A DNA stretch of 64,000 bases, taken from contig NZ_JABBHF010000010.1 of NCBI RefSeq assembly GCF_012910715.1, positions 149,839 through 213,838 on the forward strand. Direction: 5' to 3'. This document shows positions 1 to 9,780 of this stretch, one piece after another (position 1 is the stretch's first letter; the number at the start of each line of letters is the position of its first letter). This DNA comes from Flavivirga algicola. GTDB taxonomy: Bacteria > Bacteroidota > Bacteroidia > Flavobacteriales > Flavobacteriaceae. The translations under genes were made by a program, and so were the position numbers. The notes beneath the pieces are model-generated. The model saw only the letters and a list, made by a program, of their open reading frames with translations. It was not told the origin of the DNA and searched no databases.

Positions 1-1220
1 ATAATATTCCCTTGGTTATCTGTTTTAATAACTAGGGCATCATTGGCACCATTGTTTTTTCCAATATCTCCATCACTAGATTTGGAGTACCCACCAATAA
101 TATACCCACCGTCATTGGTTTGTTGTATCGATGCCGCTTCTTCATTTTCAGATCCTGTGTAAGTTTTATTCCATTCATGCTTCCCCTCGTTATCTAATTT
201 AATAACCAACATATCCCTCTTGTTATCTGTAGTTTCTGTGTACCCTGCTACAATGCAACCTTGGTCTGAAGTTTCATCAACCGAAAAGGCCAAGTCTCTT
301 TGCGAACCTCCGAAATTGGTTTCCCATAAGAGGGTCCCCGACTCATCTAGTTTTACGATCCAGGCATCAGATTGACCTTTGACGTTGAAACTATCGGAAC
401 TCGTATAACCGACAGCCACAAATTCGCCATTTGAGGTTTCAATAATGGCTTCTAAAATATCATCTTTGCTACCCCCTAAGTTTCTTTTCCAACTTATATT
501 TCCAGAGGCATTTAGTTTTACGATCCAGAAATCGCGCATGCCATGGTTTCCTGCTACATTGCCATCGTTGGATGATGAAAATGCCCCTATAATATACCCA
601 CCATCGTTGGTTTGTTGTACATCGTGTGCAGTTTCATTATTGGTGCCACCAATATTAGTTTCCCATTGTATAACGCCCTGGCTGTCTAATTTAACCACCC
701 AGCAGTCTTTATTACCTTTATTTCCGCCAACGTCTCCGTTATTGGACTCTGATGCGCCTACGACGATGTATCCCAAGTCATTTGTTTGACGTATGCTATA
801 GGCTTCCTCGTCTAGAGTTCCTCCTAATGACTTTTGCCATGCTATAGCTATCTCGCTATTAATCGTTTCTGTGGTTGTGAATGAAAACGTACTTTCTGAT
901 GCGCCGTTTTTTCCATCAGAAGCTACAACTTTTCCACTATAATTTGTTTCTTCAACAAGGTTTTCAAGCAAAAACTCTGTAGTTTGTAGTTGAGATTGTA
1001 CCTCATTCTGCTCTAGAAATATGGTATAGGTTACCACATCTCCCTCTGGATCTGTTGCAGGACTCCATTTAAGTAACGTACTGTTATTGGTTATCTCTGT
1101 TGCTTCTACAGAAAAGTCTTTAGGGTTTTGATTTTGTATTTGCAAATCGCCGTTATCGTCGTTGCCACACCCCGATGCCCATAAGGTCATTAGGGTGATT
1201 AGAATAAGTGTTTTGTTCAT
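1..1220 (-). CDS. Surface lipoprotein with fibronectin-like domain and repeats (3' end outside window)
   Basis: The reading frame opens at 1220 and runs off the left edge, so only about 406 N-terminal residues are visible. The start MNKTLILITLMTLWASGCG is a lipoprotein signal peptide with lipobox ASGC. The acidic residues just after the cysteine (GNDDNGD) resemble the surface-export signal of Bacteroidota lipoproteins. Residues about 35-120 look like a fibronectin type III domain. After that, units of about 50 residues repeat the pattern QTNDGGYIIGG followed by SSDGD, as in delta-60 or beta-propeller-like repeats. The substrate is unknown. Surface location is inferred. Confidence 0.75.
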   Translation of the reverse strand, partial: MNKTLILITLMTLWASGCGNDDNGDLQIQNQNPKDFSVEATEITNNSTLLKWSPATDPEGDVVTYTIFLEQNEVQSQLQTTEFLLENLVEETNYSGKVVASDGKNGASESTFSFTTTETINSEIAIAWQKSLGGTLDEEAYSIRQTNDLGYIVVGASESNNGDVGGNKGNKDCWVVKLDSQGVIQWETNIGGTNNETAHDVQQTNDGGYIIGAFSSSNDGNVAGNHGMRDFWIVKLNASGNISWKRNLGGSKDDILEAIIETSNGEFVAVGYTSSDSFNVKGQSDAWIVKLDESGTLLWETNFGGSQRDLAFSVDETSDQGCIVAGYTETTDNKRDMLVIKLDNEGKHEWNKTYTGSENEEAASIQQTNDGGYIIGGYSKSSDGDIGKNNGANDALVIKTDNQGNI

Positions 1221-1303
1221 TATTTACATTTTTTTTGAAAATGTACTGACTTAAATAACCAATGGTATCCGAAAAGTTTGAATTTCAAAGAATCTGGACA
1301 TTT

Positions 1304-2359
1304 TCAACAAGCCTTTCTGTAAGTACTGGGAGAAATTCCCGTAATTTTTTTAAACGCACTATAAAATGTCGATTTCGAGTTAAATCCCGATTCTAAGCCA
1401 ATTCCCACGACAGTGTAGTTTGCAAAGTTGGCATTGGTTAATTTTAGTTTGACTTCTTCAACTCTAAATGTATTTATGTAATCTGCAAAATTCTGTCCAG
1501 TTAATTTATTGACCAATTGCGATAGGTAATTACTGCTTATTTTAAGTTTTTGGGCAACACTGGAAAGGCCAAGATTGGGATCTCTATATATTTTGCCTTC
1601 TTTCATTAAGAGTTCGAGTTCTTTAAAATAGATGTTATCGTGATTGATATTGCAAACATTACTGTTATTGTATATTTGTTTTAGTTTTTTTTCCGTCAAT
1701 TTTGCTATTAAGTGAAATAAAAAAATATGATCATCGGTAAAAAAGCCTTTTTCAGAATGCTCAGAGTCCAAAACACCAATAATTTCATCGCCAATGTATA
1801 TTGGTACAGATAGTTCTGATTTCCTATTGGCATCATCCACTATGTATTTGGGGTGGAGTGCCACATCTTTCACATATTGATATTTTCCAGACTTGACCAC
1901 ATGGCCTACAATGCCTTCTCCAATTTTAATTTTAATTGGACTAACAATTTTTTTTTCTCCATTGTTCTTATTTCCAAATGCAGCTTTCTGAATGAGGTAC
2001 TGTTTGTCTTTATCTAGCATATAAATTACACAGTCTTCGAGCTGAAGATGTGCAATACAATTTTCTACAATGTCCCAAAGAACATCATCTGCGTTGTTGT
2101 TCTCAAACAGAGATGTGGCAAAATAGCTCAAAACAGAGATGGTTTGAATAGGTGCGCGTTCTAGATAGTCGCTGTCAAATTCTGCAAAAACTTCATCCAA
2201 ATAAGGGGTTTTAGAAACGTTACTTGCCTTGGTGGATAAATCTTGTTTAGTTGGGCAAGTGTTGTATTTTTTTGATGAAATTTTAGGAGACACCTTGTCA
2301 CATAAGTTAGGTTCTTGATGTAATATATTTTTACTGCGAAAGTATTTTTGAGAATCCAT
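1304..2359 (-). CDS. GAF-domain AraC-family transcriptional regulator
   Basis: This 351-residue protein has a GAF sensory domain at about residues 75-225 (motifs IKIGEGIVGHVVKSG and SVPIYIGDEIIGVLDSE). An AraC-type helix-turn-helix follows at about 250-350, with LSSVAQKLKISSNYLSQLVN and the second helix region GLESGFNSKSTFYSAFKK. The N-terminal 70 residues are lysine and serine rich and probably disordered. It has no transmembrane segment, so it should be a cytoplasmic regulator responding to a small ligand that cannot be named. It lies between the lipoprotein gene at 1-1220 and the hybrid sensor at 2549, all leftward. Which genes it controls is not visible. Confidence 0.85.
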   Translation of the reverse strand: MDSQKYFRSKNILHQEPNLCDKVSPKISSKKYNTCPTKQDLSTKASNVSKTPYLDEVFAEFDSDYLERAPIQTISVLSYFATSLFENNNADDVLWDIVENCIAHLQLEDCVIYMLDKDKQYLIQKAAFGNKNNGEKKIVSPIKIKIGEGIVGHVVKSGKYQYVKDVALHPKYIVDDANRKSELSVPIYIGDEIIGVLDSEHSEKGFFTDDHIFLFHLIAKLTEKKLKQIYNNSNVCNINHDNIYFKELELLMKEGKIYRDPNLGLSSVAQKLKISSNYLSQLVNKLTGQNFADYINTFRVEEVKLKLTNANFANYTVVGIGLESGFNSKSTFYSAFKKITGISPSTYRKAC

Positions 2360-2548
2360 TTTAATTTTTTATCAGAATCAAAAATGATTTGAAATCTCGC
2401 TTAAAGATTAAGGGTAGATACAAATTAGATTTGAAGGCTTTTATTATATTACAAGTTTAGGGTACAAATGAAAATTTGCTTTGTACTGTAGTTACCAAAG
2501 CTTGTATTGTGGTTACATTTATTTAGAAAACCTCCGAAATAATGGTGT

Positions 2549-5500
2549 TTAGCTTTGTTTTCTAAACTCAGATGGCGGTTTTCCAAATTCCTCGACATAA
2601 ACCCTGGTGAAGTAAGCGGGATCCTTAAACCCTGTTTGGTAGGCGATTTCAGATATAGAGAGCTCACTTTGAAGTAATAATTCTTGAGCTTTTTGCAAAC
2701 GAATCTTTCGTATAAATTTGGTAGGCGGCAAACCTGTGAGGTTTTTAATTTTCCTGAATAAGTGTACCCGACTAATGCTTAGGTACTCTGCCAATTGGGG
2801 AACAGCAAATTCATCATTATCCAATTGTTTGTGAATAATTTGTATCACATTCTTCATAAAATGGTCAATAGTTTTATTTTTTGAAGTGATGATCGTTTCC
2901 CCACGTTGATATTTTTCCCGTAGTTTTTGTCTGGTTTTAATCAGGTTGTCAACTCGTATTAGCAATTCGGTGCGATTAAAAGGTTTAGTAAGGTAGGCGT
3001 CGGCACCTGTTTTCAAGCCTTCTAATTGATTGGATTGTCCCGATTTTGCAGTTAATAAAATAATAGGGATATGATTGGTTGCTATATTTTGCCGAATTTG
3101 GGAGCTTAACTGGATACCGTTCCATTTGGGCATCATTATATCGGAGATTACTAAATCTGGCAAGTGCTTTTCGCACAATTCCCATGCTACCAAACCGTTT
3201 TCAGCTTGTAGTATAGTAAAGTTTGAAGCCAGGCAAAAATGAATATAATCTCGTACTTCTTTGTGATCTTCAGCAATGAGAACAACTGGCGTATCGTTTT
3301 CTTCAAATAAAATAATCTCTTCATTTTTAATTTCTGCTGCTGGTTTGTCGTCTGGAATTATCGCAGGGATTTTTATGGTGAAAGTTGTTCCTACTCCTTT
3401 TTGACTATGTACTGCAATTTCGCCCTTCATTAATTGAACCAATTCTTTAGTAAGGGTAAGCCCCAGTCCAACACCTTGAGAATCATCGATTTTTTCTTTG
3501 GCGAAAGGATCGAACAATTTAGAAACGAACTTGTTGGACATACCAATACCTGTATCCTTAATCTGGATAGTAAGGGCAGCTTTATTCTCTTTAAATACAA
3601 TAGAAAAAAACACTTTTCCTCCTGAAGTATTGTATTTTATAGCATTGGAGATTATGTTAGTTGATATTTTTCGCCACTTATCCTCATCAAATAACAGATA
3701 TAAACTGTTGTGCGAACTCGAAAAGCTTAAGGTAATATCTTTTTTTTCGGCTAAGGAAGTAAAGGAATGAAATAAATATCGTTGAAAAGCTACAAAATCA
3801 CTGTTGTTGGTCCGAACCTCTAACTGGTTATCCTGCATTTTAGCAATCTCCAAAATCTGGTGTACTTGATTTGATAAGTGATTGGCCTGTTCTTCTATTT
3901 GAAATAAATGTTTATCTGTTTTTGAACCAATTTCAGAAGCGTGTTTTTCCCTTGCTTGATCGACAGCACCAAGAATTACGGTTAATGGTGTTCTAAATTC
4001 ATGTGCTATTTGATTAAACCACCGGGTTTTGGTTTGGGATAGGTCTATAATGAATTCTTTTTCGGTTTCTGCTATTTTTATTCTTAATTGAATTCTATAC
4101 AGTACAAAAATTAGAGATCCTATAAATAGGATGTAAAGAGCATTTGCGAGGTTGGTTTTATACCAGGGAGGGACTACGGTAATGGCTATTGGCTCGTATG
4201 GGATTTCCCATTGATCTTCAGAAGTAGCTTTTACCAACAATTCATATGATCCCTTGGGTAAATAAGAGAGGGTTAGGCTTCCTTTTTCCTTCATGGGTAG
4301 CCAATCTTTATGATAACCTTGTAATTTAAAATGATACCTAACCTTTTCGGGCTTTTCGAAAGTTAAGGTTTGAAATAAAAAATTAATACTTTGGTCTTGT
4401 GGGGATATGGTTATTACATTTTCATTCGACAAACTTTTATTTGGAAATTTATAAACTATAGTGGTATCTGCTTTAAACTTGGTATATGATTCCCAAATCA
4501 TATTAGGAGTTCTGGTTTTAGAAGTGGTTAGGTTATCTGGGTTAAAATATTGAATGCCTCCCTCACTACCTAACCATATAAAGTCCTCATCGTCAAGATA
4601 TGCAGAACTAAGTAACATAGAGTTGTCGTATAGCCCGTCTGTTGTCATAAAATGATCGAATTTTTTGGTCTGGATATCGAAAGACAAAATACCATGGCTT
4701 ATAGTGCTTAGCCATAGTTTTCCTTTAGTATCATTAATAATAGTTAAAATTTTGTCATTGGGCATTTTATCATTTCTAACATAGCGTTCAAATTTTTCTG
4801 TTTCTATATCGAGGCAATTTAGTCCACCGTCAGTCCCAATCCATAATAAACCATTGTCATCTTGTCGTATAGATTGAATAAGATTAGAGCTAATGCTATT
4901 AGGATTGAAAACATCGTGCAAAAATTGTTTGTAATTATGGTTTTCGTCTTCACTAATTTTACTGGCATTGGAGAATTTTAATAGGCCTTCATTAATACTG
5001 CCCACCCAAATATTGTCAAAACTATCCATATATAGCTCGATAATTCCTATTCTTTTTCGGGGAAAACGAATTTTAAAATAGCTTTGGTCTTTTAAGTCGT
5101 ATACTATCATGTTGTCCCATTGCGCAATCCATAACCGTTGGTTATGGTCTTCTATCACTCGCCAGCATACACCTAAAGAAAAGTCTAAGTTTGGAAAATA
5201 AATGGGTGTTTCTTTATTCGAGTTAGAGTCTATTTTTAGCAAAGCCAATTGGCCTTGGTTATCCCTTCCCATCGTATACAAAAAACTATCGCTGGCGCAG
5301 ACCATAGAAGTTACTGGCTTTTTGTTTATTTTTTTGAGCGAGTTAATTTTGGTTTTATTCCAAGTGTAAATTCCATCAGGAAGAGCAAACCAAATTTTAT
5401 CTCCACGCCCCACTATTTCTCTAACTTTTCCTAGCTCTCCTAAAAAGGGATGCCTAAATGGTTTGTGGTGAATGAGTTGAAATACTCCTAGATTGGTGCC

Positions 5501-6493
5501 TAACCAATAGTTACTTTCGTTATCCTGAAACATACAATTGGCCCTTATACTAACAGAAGAAGGGTAGTTTAATAATGCTTCTATGGTAATAGCTTCTTGC
5601 TGAGTAAAATCAGAAGAGAATCTGTAAATTTTTTTTCCGCCATTTACCCATATCCAACCTTCTTTGTCCTTAAAAATAAAGGGAACATCTCTTACGGCTG
5701 TTTTGTAGGTACTTTCAAAATTTAATTTTTGTTGAGACCAAGCGCCATTAGATTTATAGGTAATGTATAATGCCTTGTTAGTATAAACCAGTGTACTATC
5801 TTTGGAAATAGAGAAAGTATTGATGAGTTTTTGATCTTTTGGCAAAGGAATTTCTTGAATCGTATCATGCACTACTTTAAAAATACTGTGCCCTTGTTCC
5901 TGTTTTTTTGAAGTACGTTCTTGTCTTCCCAAGATAAGTTTCGAACCATTTTTTGAAATACTAATATTGGAAGAACCTCTGTTATAAAGTTCTTTTATCG
6001 TACTATCTTTAGGATGATAGCGAAAAACACCATTGGTACTCGATATCCATAAATTTTTTTCATCATCGGGAGTGAGTTTATTAATCAATGATATGTTGTG
6101 ATTGTTTGAATTGGACTTAATAAATAATTCGGTAAACTTTTCTTGGTAAGGGTCCAAAACATTAATACCACCACCCAAAGAGCCAAAATATATTTTATGA
6201 TCGTCTAGCTGTGTGATGCTCCTTATCCAATTGGCTTTGATGGCCGTGGTGTCTCCAGGTATGTATGTAAATACTTTAAAGTTTTTACCATCAAAACGGT
6301 TTATTCCATACTGTGTTCCAAACCATAAAAAACCATCTTTGTCCTGAAAAATGTCCGAGATCCAATTATTTGAAAGTCCGTCAAAAATATCATAATGTTT
6401 TACATTATAAGACAGGTTATTTTGCGCTTGTAATGTCGAACAACCAATAAATATAAATATACCTACTAATAAGGATGTATTGAAAAGTCTCAT
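2549..6493 (-). CDS. Hybrid two-component system sensor/regulator (HTCS)
   Basis: One polypeptide of about 1314 residues carries a whole signalling chain. In order: signal peptide (MRLFNTSLLVGIFIFIGCS), periplasmic two-bladed propeller of Reg_prop repeats (DKDGFLWFGTQYGINRFDG, DDNGLLWIGTDGGLNCLD), Y_Y_Y domain near 690-760, one membrane helix near 785-805, HisKA with phospho-acceptor His in IAHEFRTPLT, HATPase (IKDTGIGMS, GVGLGLTLTK), receiver domain with Asp in LVISDIMMPKWNG, and a C-terminal AraC helix-turn-helix. The ATG at 6493 was chosen because the frame upstream begins with a non-ATG codon. Such systems usually sit beside polysaccharide-use genes, but none is adjacent here. Confidence 0.93.
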   Translation of the reverse strand: MRLFNTSLLVGIFIFIGCSTLQAQNNLSYNVKHYDIFDGLSNNWISDIFQDKDGFLWFGTQYGINRFDGKNFKVFTYIPGDTTAIKANWIRSITQLDDHKIYFGSLGGGINVLDPYQEKFTELFIKSNSNNHNISLINKLTPDDEKNLWISSTNGVFRYHPKDSTIKELYNRGSSNISISKNGSKLILGRQERTSKKQEQGHSIFKVVHDTIQEIPLPKDQKLINTFSISKDSTLVYTNKALYITYKSNGAWSQQKLNFESTYKTAVRDVPFIFKDKEGWIWVNGGKKIYRFSSDFTQQEAITIEALLNYPSSVSIRANCMFQDNESNYWLGTNLGVFQLIHHKPFRHPFLGELGKVREIVGRGDKIWFALPDGIYTWNKTKINSLKKINKKPVTSMVCASDSFLYTMGRDNQGQLALLKIDSNSNKETPIYFPNLDFSLGVCWRVIEDHNQRLWIAQWDNMIVYDLKDQSYFKIRFPRKRIGIIELYMDSFDNIWVGSINEGLLKFSNASKISEDENHNYKQFLHDVFNPNSISSNLIQSIRQDDNGLLWIGTDGGLNCLDIETEKFERYVRNDKMPNDKILTIINDTKGKLWLSTISHGILSFDIQTKKFDHFMTTDGLYDNSMLLSSAYLDDEDFIWLGSEGGIQYFNPDNLTTSKTRTPNMIWESYTKFKADTTIVYKFPNKSLSNENVITISPQDQSINFLFQTLTFEKPEKVRYHFKLQGYHKDWLPMKEKGSLTLSYLPKGSYELLVKATSEDQWEIPYEPIAITVVPPWYKTNLANALYILFIGSLIFVLYRIQLRIKIAETEKEFIIDLSQTKTRWFNQIAHEFRTPLTVILGAVDQAREKHASEIGSKTDKHLFQIEEQANHLSNQVHQILEIAKMQDNQLEVRTNNSDFVAFQRYLFHSFTSLAEKKDITLSFSSSHNSLYLLFDEDKWRKISTNIISNAIKYNTSGGKVFFSIVFKENKAALTIQIKDTGIGMSNKFVSKLFDPFAKEKIDDSQGVGLGLTLTKELVQLMKGEIAVHSQKGVGTTFTIKIPAIIPDDKPAAEIKNEEIILFEENDTPVVLIAEDHKEVRDYIHFCLASNFTILQAENGLVAWELCEKHLPDLVISDIMMPKWNGIQLSSQIRQNIATNHIPIILLTAKSGQSNQLEGLKTGADAYLTKPFNRTELLIRVDNLIKTRQKLREKYQRGETIITSKNKTIDHFMKNVIQIIHKQLDNDEFAVPQLAEYLSISRVHLFRKIKNLTGLPPTKFIRKIRLQKAQELLLQSELSISEIAYQTGFKDPAYFTRVYVEEFGKPPSEFRKQS

Positions 6494-6751
6494 AGGTCTT
6501 ATTTGGTACAAATGGCAATTTTGATACTGCTAATATACTTTATAATATAATTTAGCTAAAAGTTTTCCTTAATTCTGGATTAATAATTTCTATGTTATCT
6601 CTAAAGGTACCAGTGAACTACACTTGATTTTTTTGGTTTTAAATTTTATTCGGAATAACCTTATATTTGGTAAAACTATATGGCTTGCTCCCAAATTGTG
6701 TTTGAGCATGCATTGGAAATGAATTAAAATAATTTATTGTAAATAAATATA

Positions 6752-7276
6752 ATGACTTACAATTTAGACCAAGCTTTAGAAATTTTGGAACGCACTCCGA
6801 ATACACTTAATATAATGCTTTTGGGATTGTCTGATGAATGGATTTATAATAACGAGGGTGACAATACCTGGAGTGCTTTTGATGTTGTTGGACATTTAAT
6901 TCATGGCGAAAAGACCGATTGGATTGTTAGAATACAAATTATTTTGAGCGATTCTAGTAACAAAGTATTTGAATCTTTTGATAGATTTGCTCAGTTTGGA
7001 AATTCAAAAGACAAAACATTACAACAATTATTAAAAGAGTTTTCAGAATTACGTACAGAAAACTTAAAAAAGCTCAAGGATTTTAAAATTACAGAGTCGC
7101 AATTAAAGATGAAAGCCGCGCATCCTGAATTAGGAGAGGTCAGGCTAAAAGAGCTATTGGCCTGTTGGGTAGCACATGATTTGGCGCATATTGTACAAAT
7201 TGCACGAGTTATGGCAAAACAATATAAAGATGAGGTAGGTCCTTGGAAAGCCTTCATTCCTATTTTGAATACATAG
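6752..7276 (+). CDS. DinB-family protein
   Basis: This 174-residue protein has the DinB/YfiT four-helix-bundle pattern: a first His in VVGHLIHGEKTDW and a C-terminal pair in HDLAHIVQIARVM. Together these give the usual three-His metal site. Family members are metal-dependent thiol transferases or proteins of unknown function. It is the first gene of a rightward cluster (6752-9719) and has paralogues at 8324 and 21731. The substrate cannot be inferred. Confidence 0.85.
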   Translation: MTYNLDQALEILERTPNTLNIMLLGLSDEWIYNNEGDNTWSAFDVVGHLIHGEKTDWIVRIQIILSDSSNKVFESFDRFAQFGNSKDKTLQQLLKEFSELRTENLKKLKDFKITESQLKMKAAHPELGEVRLKELLACWVAHDLAHIVQIARVMAKQYKDEVGPWKAFIPILNT

Positions 7277-7332
7277 ATATAGACATTAAATATTTAACAT
7301 ATAAATCTTAAAATACAAACATTAAAAAATAA

Positions 7333-8283
7333 ATGCGAACACTAAAATTTAAGAACAATGACGAAATGCCTGCTTTTGGCCTAGGTACATGGAAATCTGA
7401 ATCAGGAGACGTTTACAATGCAGTAAAAACAGCTATTAAGGAAGGCTATAGACATATTGATTGTGCAGCAGTATATGGTAACGAAAAAGAAATAGGTGAA
7501 GCATTGGCTGAATGTTTTTCAGAAGGTATTGTAACCAGAAAAGAGTTATGGATTACCTCCAAACTTTGGTGTAATGCCCATGCAAAGGAAGATGTAATTC
7601 CAGCCTTAAAGCAAACGTTAAGCGATCTGCAACTCGATTATCTGGATTTATACCTGATTCATTGGCCGGTAGCCTTAAAAAAAGAAGTAATGTTCGTTGG
7701 TGCTAAGGAAGATTTAATTTCATTAGATGATCTTCCTAATGCGACAACATGGGAAGTTATGGAAGAAGCTGTAGGTTTAGGTTTGGTAAGGCATATTGGG
7801 GTTTCTAATTTTGGTAAAAAAGCTTTAGAAGATTTAATATCTAAATCGAAAATAAAACCTGAAATGAATCAGGTGGAGTCGCACCCCTATTTTCAGCAAG
7901 AAGACCTACTCTCATTTTGTAAAGATCATCATATTCATTTTACGGCATATGCACCGTTGGGCTCTTCAGACAGGGCAGAGAAATTTAAGGCAGCAGATGA
8001 GCCTAAATTATTAGAAGATCCTATCATTACAGACATGGCAAAGTCTAAAAACGCCACACCAGGACAAGTCCTAATTAGTTGGGCATTGCATCGGGGCACT
8101 GCTGTTATTCCTAAGTCTGTAAACTCAGGTAGAATTGCTCAAAACCTACAGGCAGGAGCCATTCATTTATCCGATGATGATATGAAAAAAATTGCCAGCT
8201 TAGATAAAAATTACAGGTATTTAACAGGTGGACACTGGGTGTTTGAAGGTGGTGCTTACACATTGGAAAGTATTTGGGCTTAG
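7333..8283 (+). CDS. Aldo/keto reductase
   Basis: The 316-residue TIM-barrel enzyme has the AKR tetrad in context: Asp and Tyr in HIDCAAVYGNEKEIG, Lys in WITSKLW and His in YLIHWPV. The NADPH-binding C-terminal motif appears as AVIPKSVNSGRIAQN. It should reduce aldehydes or ketones with NADPH in the cytoplasm, but the substrate is not readable. It sits between two DinB-family genes with short gaps, so co-transcription is likely. Confidence 0.92.
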   Translation: MRTLKFKNNDEMPAFGLGTWKSESGDVYNAVKTAIKEGYRHIDCAAVYGNEKEIGEALAECFSEGIVTRKELWITSKLWCNAHAKEDVIPALKQTLSDLQLDYLDLYLIHWPVALKKEVMFVGAKEDLISLDDLPNATTWEVMEEAVGLGLVRHIGVSNFGKKALEDLISKSKIKPEMNQVESHPYFQQEDLLSFCKDHHIHFTAYAPLGSSDRAEKFKAADEPKLLEDPIITDMAKSKNATPGQVLISWALHRGTAVIPKSVNSGRIAQNLQAGAIHLSDDDMKKIASLDKNYRYLTGGHWVFEGGAYTLESIWA

Positions 8284-8323
8284 TAGGTTTGGTGCTATTT
8301 AGTGTGTTAAATTAAGCAAGGAT

Positions 8324-8833
8324 ATGTCTATTAAAGAAATTATACAGCAATTAGAAAGCAACCAGCAGGTTTTTAAAAGTCTTTTAGTATCTAAAATAGA
8401 GACACAATATTTATGGAGGCCCGAGCCTGAAAAATGGAACTTGCTAGAAATTGTATGTCATTTATTGGATGAAGAACGAGACGATTTTAAAGCTCGGGTG
8501 GTTCATGCACTTGAAACTCCTAAAAAACCCTTGGTGCCAATTGATCCTGAAGGCTGGGTTAAAGAAAGAGATTATAATGCTAGAGATTATAACCAAACAC
8601 TTCTGGATTTTCTAGAAGAGCGGAAACAATCTGTTGTATGGTTAAAAAGTAAGTTAGATGCTAATTGGGAAAGTAAGTTATTGCACCCTGAACTGGGAGC
8701 TATGTCGGCAAGGTTGCTTTTAGCTAATTGGTTGGCACACGATTATTTGCATATAAGACAAGTTTTAAGATATGATTATAATTACTTAAAACAGAGAACT
8801 AAGCTTGATTTAGGGTATGCAGGGAACTGGTAA
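8324..8833 (+). CDS. DinB-family protein
   Basis: The 169-residue protein has the DinB_2 pattern: His in EIVCHLLDEERDDF and the terminal pair in HDYLHIRQVLRYDY. It includes WRPEPEKWNLLE, the conserved tryptophan region seen in stress-related DinB proteins. It starts 40 bp after the aldo/keto reductase and ends 11 bp before the acetyltransferase, so it is probably in the same transcript. Function beyond the fold is not known. Confidence 0.85.
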   Translation: MSIKEIIQQLESNQQVFKSLLVSKIETQYLWRPEPEKWNLLEIVCHLLDEERDDFKARVVHALETPKKPLVPIDPEGWVKERDYNARDYNQTLLDFLEERKQSVVWLKSKLDANWESKLLHPELGAMSARLLLANWLAHDYLHIRQVLRYDYNYLKQRTKLDLGYAGNW

Positions 8834-8844
8834 TGTAATTTAGT

Positions 8845-9369
8845 ATGACATTTAATTTAGAAACAGAACGTCTTATTTTAAGAGACTTACGGATGTCTGA
8901 TTTAGAAGGTATGTTCGAATTGGATTCGGATCCTGAAGTACATAAATATTTAGGAAACAAACCTGTAAAAACTAAAGAAGAATCTCAAAAAATTATAGAA
9001 GCTGTTATTGATCAATATGAAAAATACGGTATAGGTCGATGGGCTCTAATCAATAAAAAAACAGGTGAATTCATGGGGTGGTCTGGGCTAAAACTCAATA
9101 CAAAAATGAATGGCATTACTAACTTTTATGATGTAGGTTACAGATTAATAAAACGTTTTTGGGGCCAAGGTTATGCAACAGAATCTGGTAAAAAAGCTGT
9201 AGATTATGGTTTTAAGGTTTTAAAGCTTCCCGAGTTGTACGGTATAACAGAAATGGAACACCAAGCTTCTCACCATGCCCTTTTAAAAATTGGCTTAAAA
9301 TATATTGAAGATTTTTATTTTGAAGAGGAAAAGATAAAGCTTCGCTGGTATAAAATTGAAAATAAGTAG
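8845..9369 (+). CDS. GNAT-family N-acetyltransferase (RimJ/RimL type)
   Basis: The 174-residue protein begins with LETERLILRDLRMSDLEGMF, typical of RimJ/RimL-like acetyltransferases. It has the acetyl-CoA-binding segment near RFWGQGYATESGKKAVDYGF. The enzyme transfers an acetyl group from acetyl-CoA to an amine, with an unknown acceptor. It is separated by 11 bp from the DinB gene upstream and 2 bp from the zinc-ribbon gene downstream, so it is inside one operon. Confidence 0.88.
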   Translation: MTFNLETERLILRDLRMSDLEGMFELDSDPEVHKYLGNKPVKTKEESQKIIEAVIDQYEKYGIGRWALINKKTGEFMGWSGLKLNTKMNGITNFYDVGYRLIKRFWGQGYATESGKKAVDYGFKVLKLPELYGITEMEHQASHHALLKIGLKYIEDFYFEEEKIKLRWYKIENK

Positions 9370-9371
9370 TT

Positions 9372-9719
9372 ATGCAGAGACAATGCTTAGAGTGTGGCGA
9401 TAATATAGTTGGCAGAATTGATAAAAAGTTTTGTAGCGATGGGTGTAGAAATGCGTATAACAATCGCGTAAACAAAGATAGCAAGAATTTAATACGCAAC
9501 ACAAATAATCGATTACGTAAAAATTATAGGGTTTTAGAGATGCTTAATCCTGAGCAAAAAACAAAAACATCCCGAGCCAAGCTCATAGAAGCAGGTTTCG
9601 ACTTTAACTATTTTACAAGTATTTATACGACTAAAGCAGGAACTATTTATTATTTTGTTTACGACCAAGGGTATTTACCATTAGAAGGCGATTATTATGC
9701 ATTGGTAAAACGAGAATAA
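9372..9719 (+). CDS. Small zinc-ribbon hypothetical protein
   Basis: A 115-residue protein with an N-terminal zinc-ribbon, CLECGDN followed by FCSDGCRNAYNNR, giving four cysteines in two pairs. This resembles the DUF2116-like treble-clef found in many short Bacteroidota proteins. The middle is basic (KNLIRNTNNRLRKNYR) and the end is rich in tyrosine. It may bind nucleic acid, but that is only inferred. It is the last gene of the 6752-9719 cluster. Confidence 0.75.
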   Translation: MQRQCLECGDNIVGRIDKKFCSDGCRNAYNNRVNKDSKNLIRNTNNRLRKNYRVLEMLNPEQKTKTSRAKLIEAGFDFNYFTSIYTTKAGTIYYFVYDQGYLPLEGDYYALVKRE

Positions 9720-9780
9720 ATATTATTTTGCTGCATATTTTTAATACTCACCATTTGTTAAATATTATATAATAACCTCG

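Noticed and set aside
445..789. 114-residue frame on the plus strand
   Set aside because: It is an antisense shadow of the lipoprotein gene, whose repeats and lipobox are clear on the other strand.
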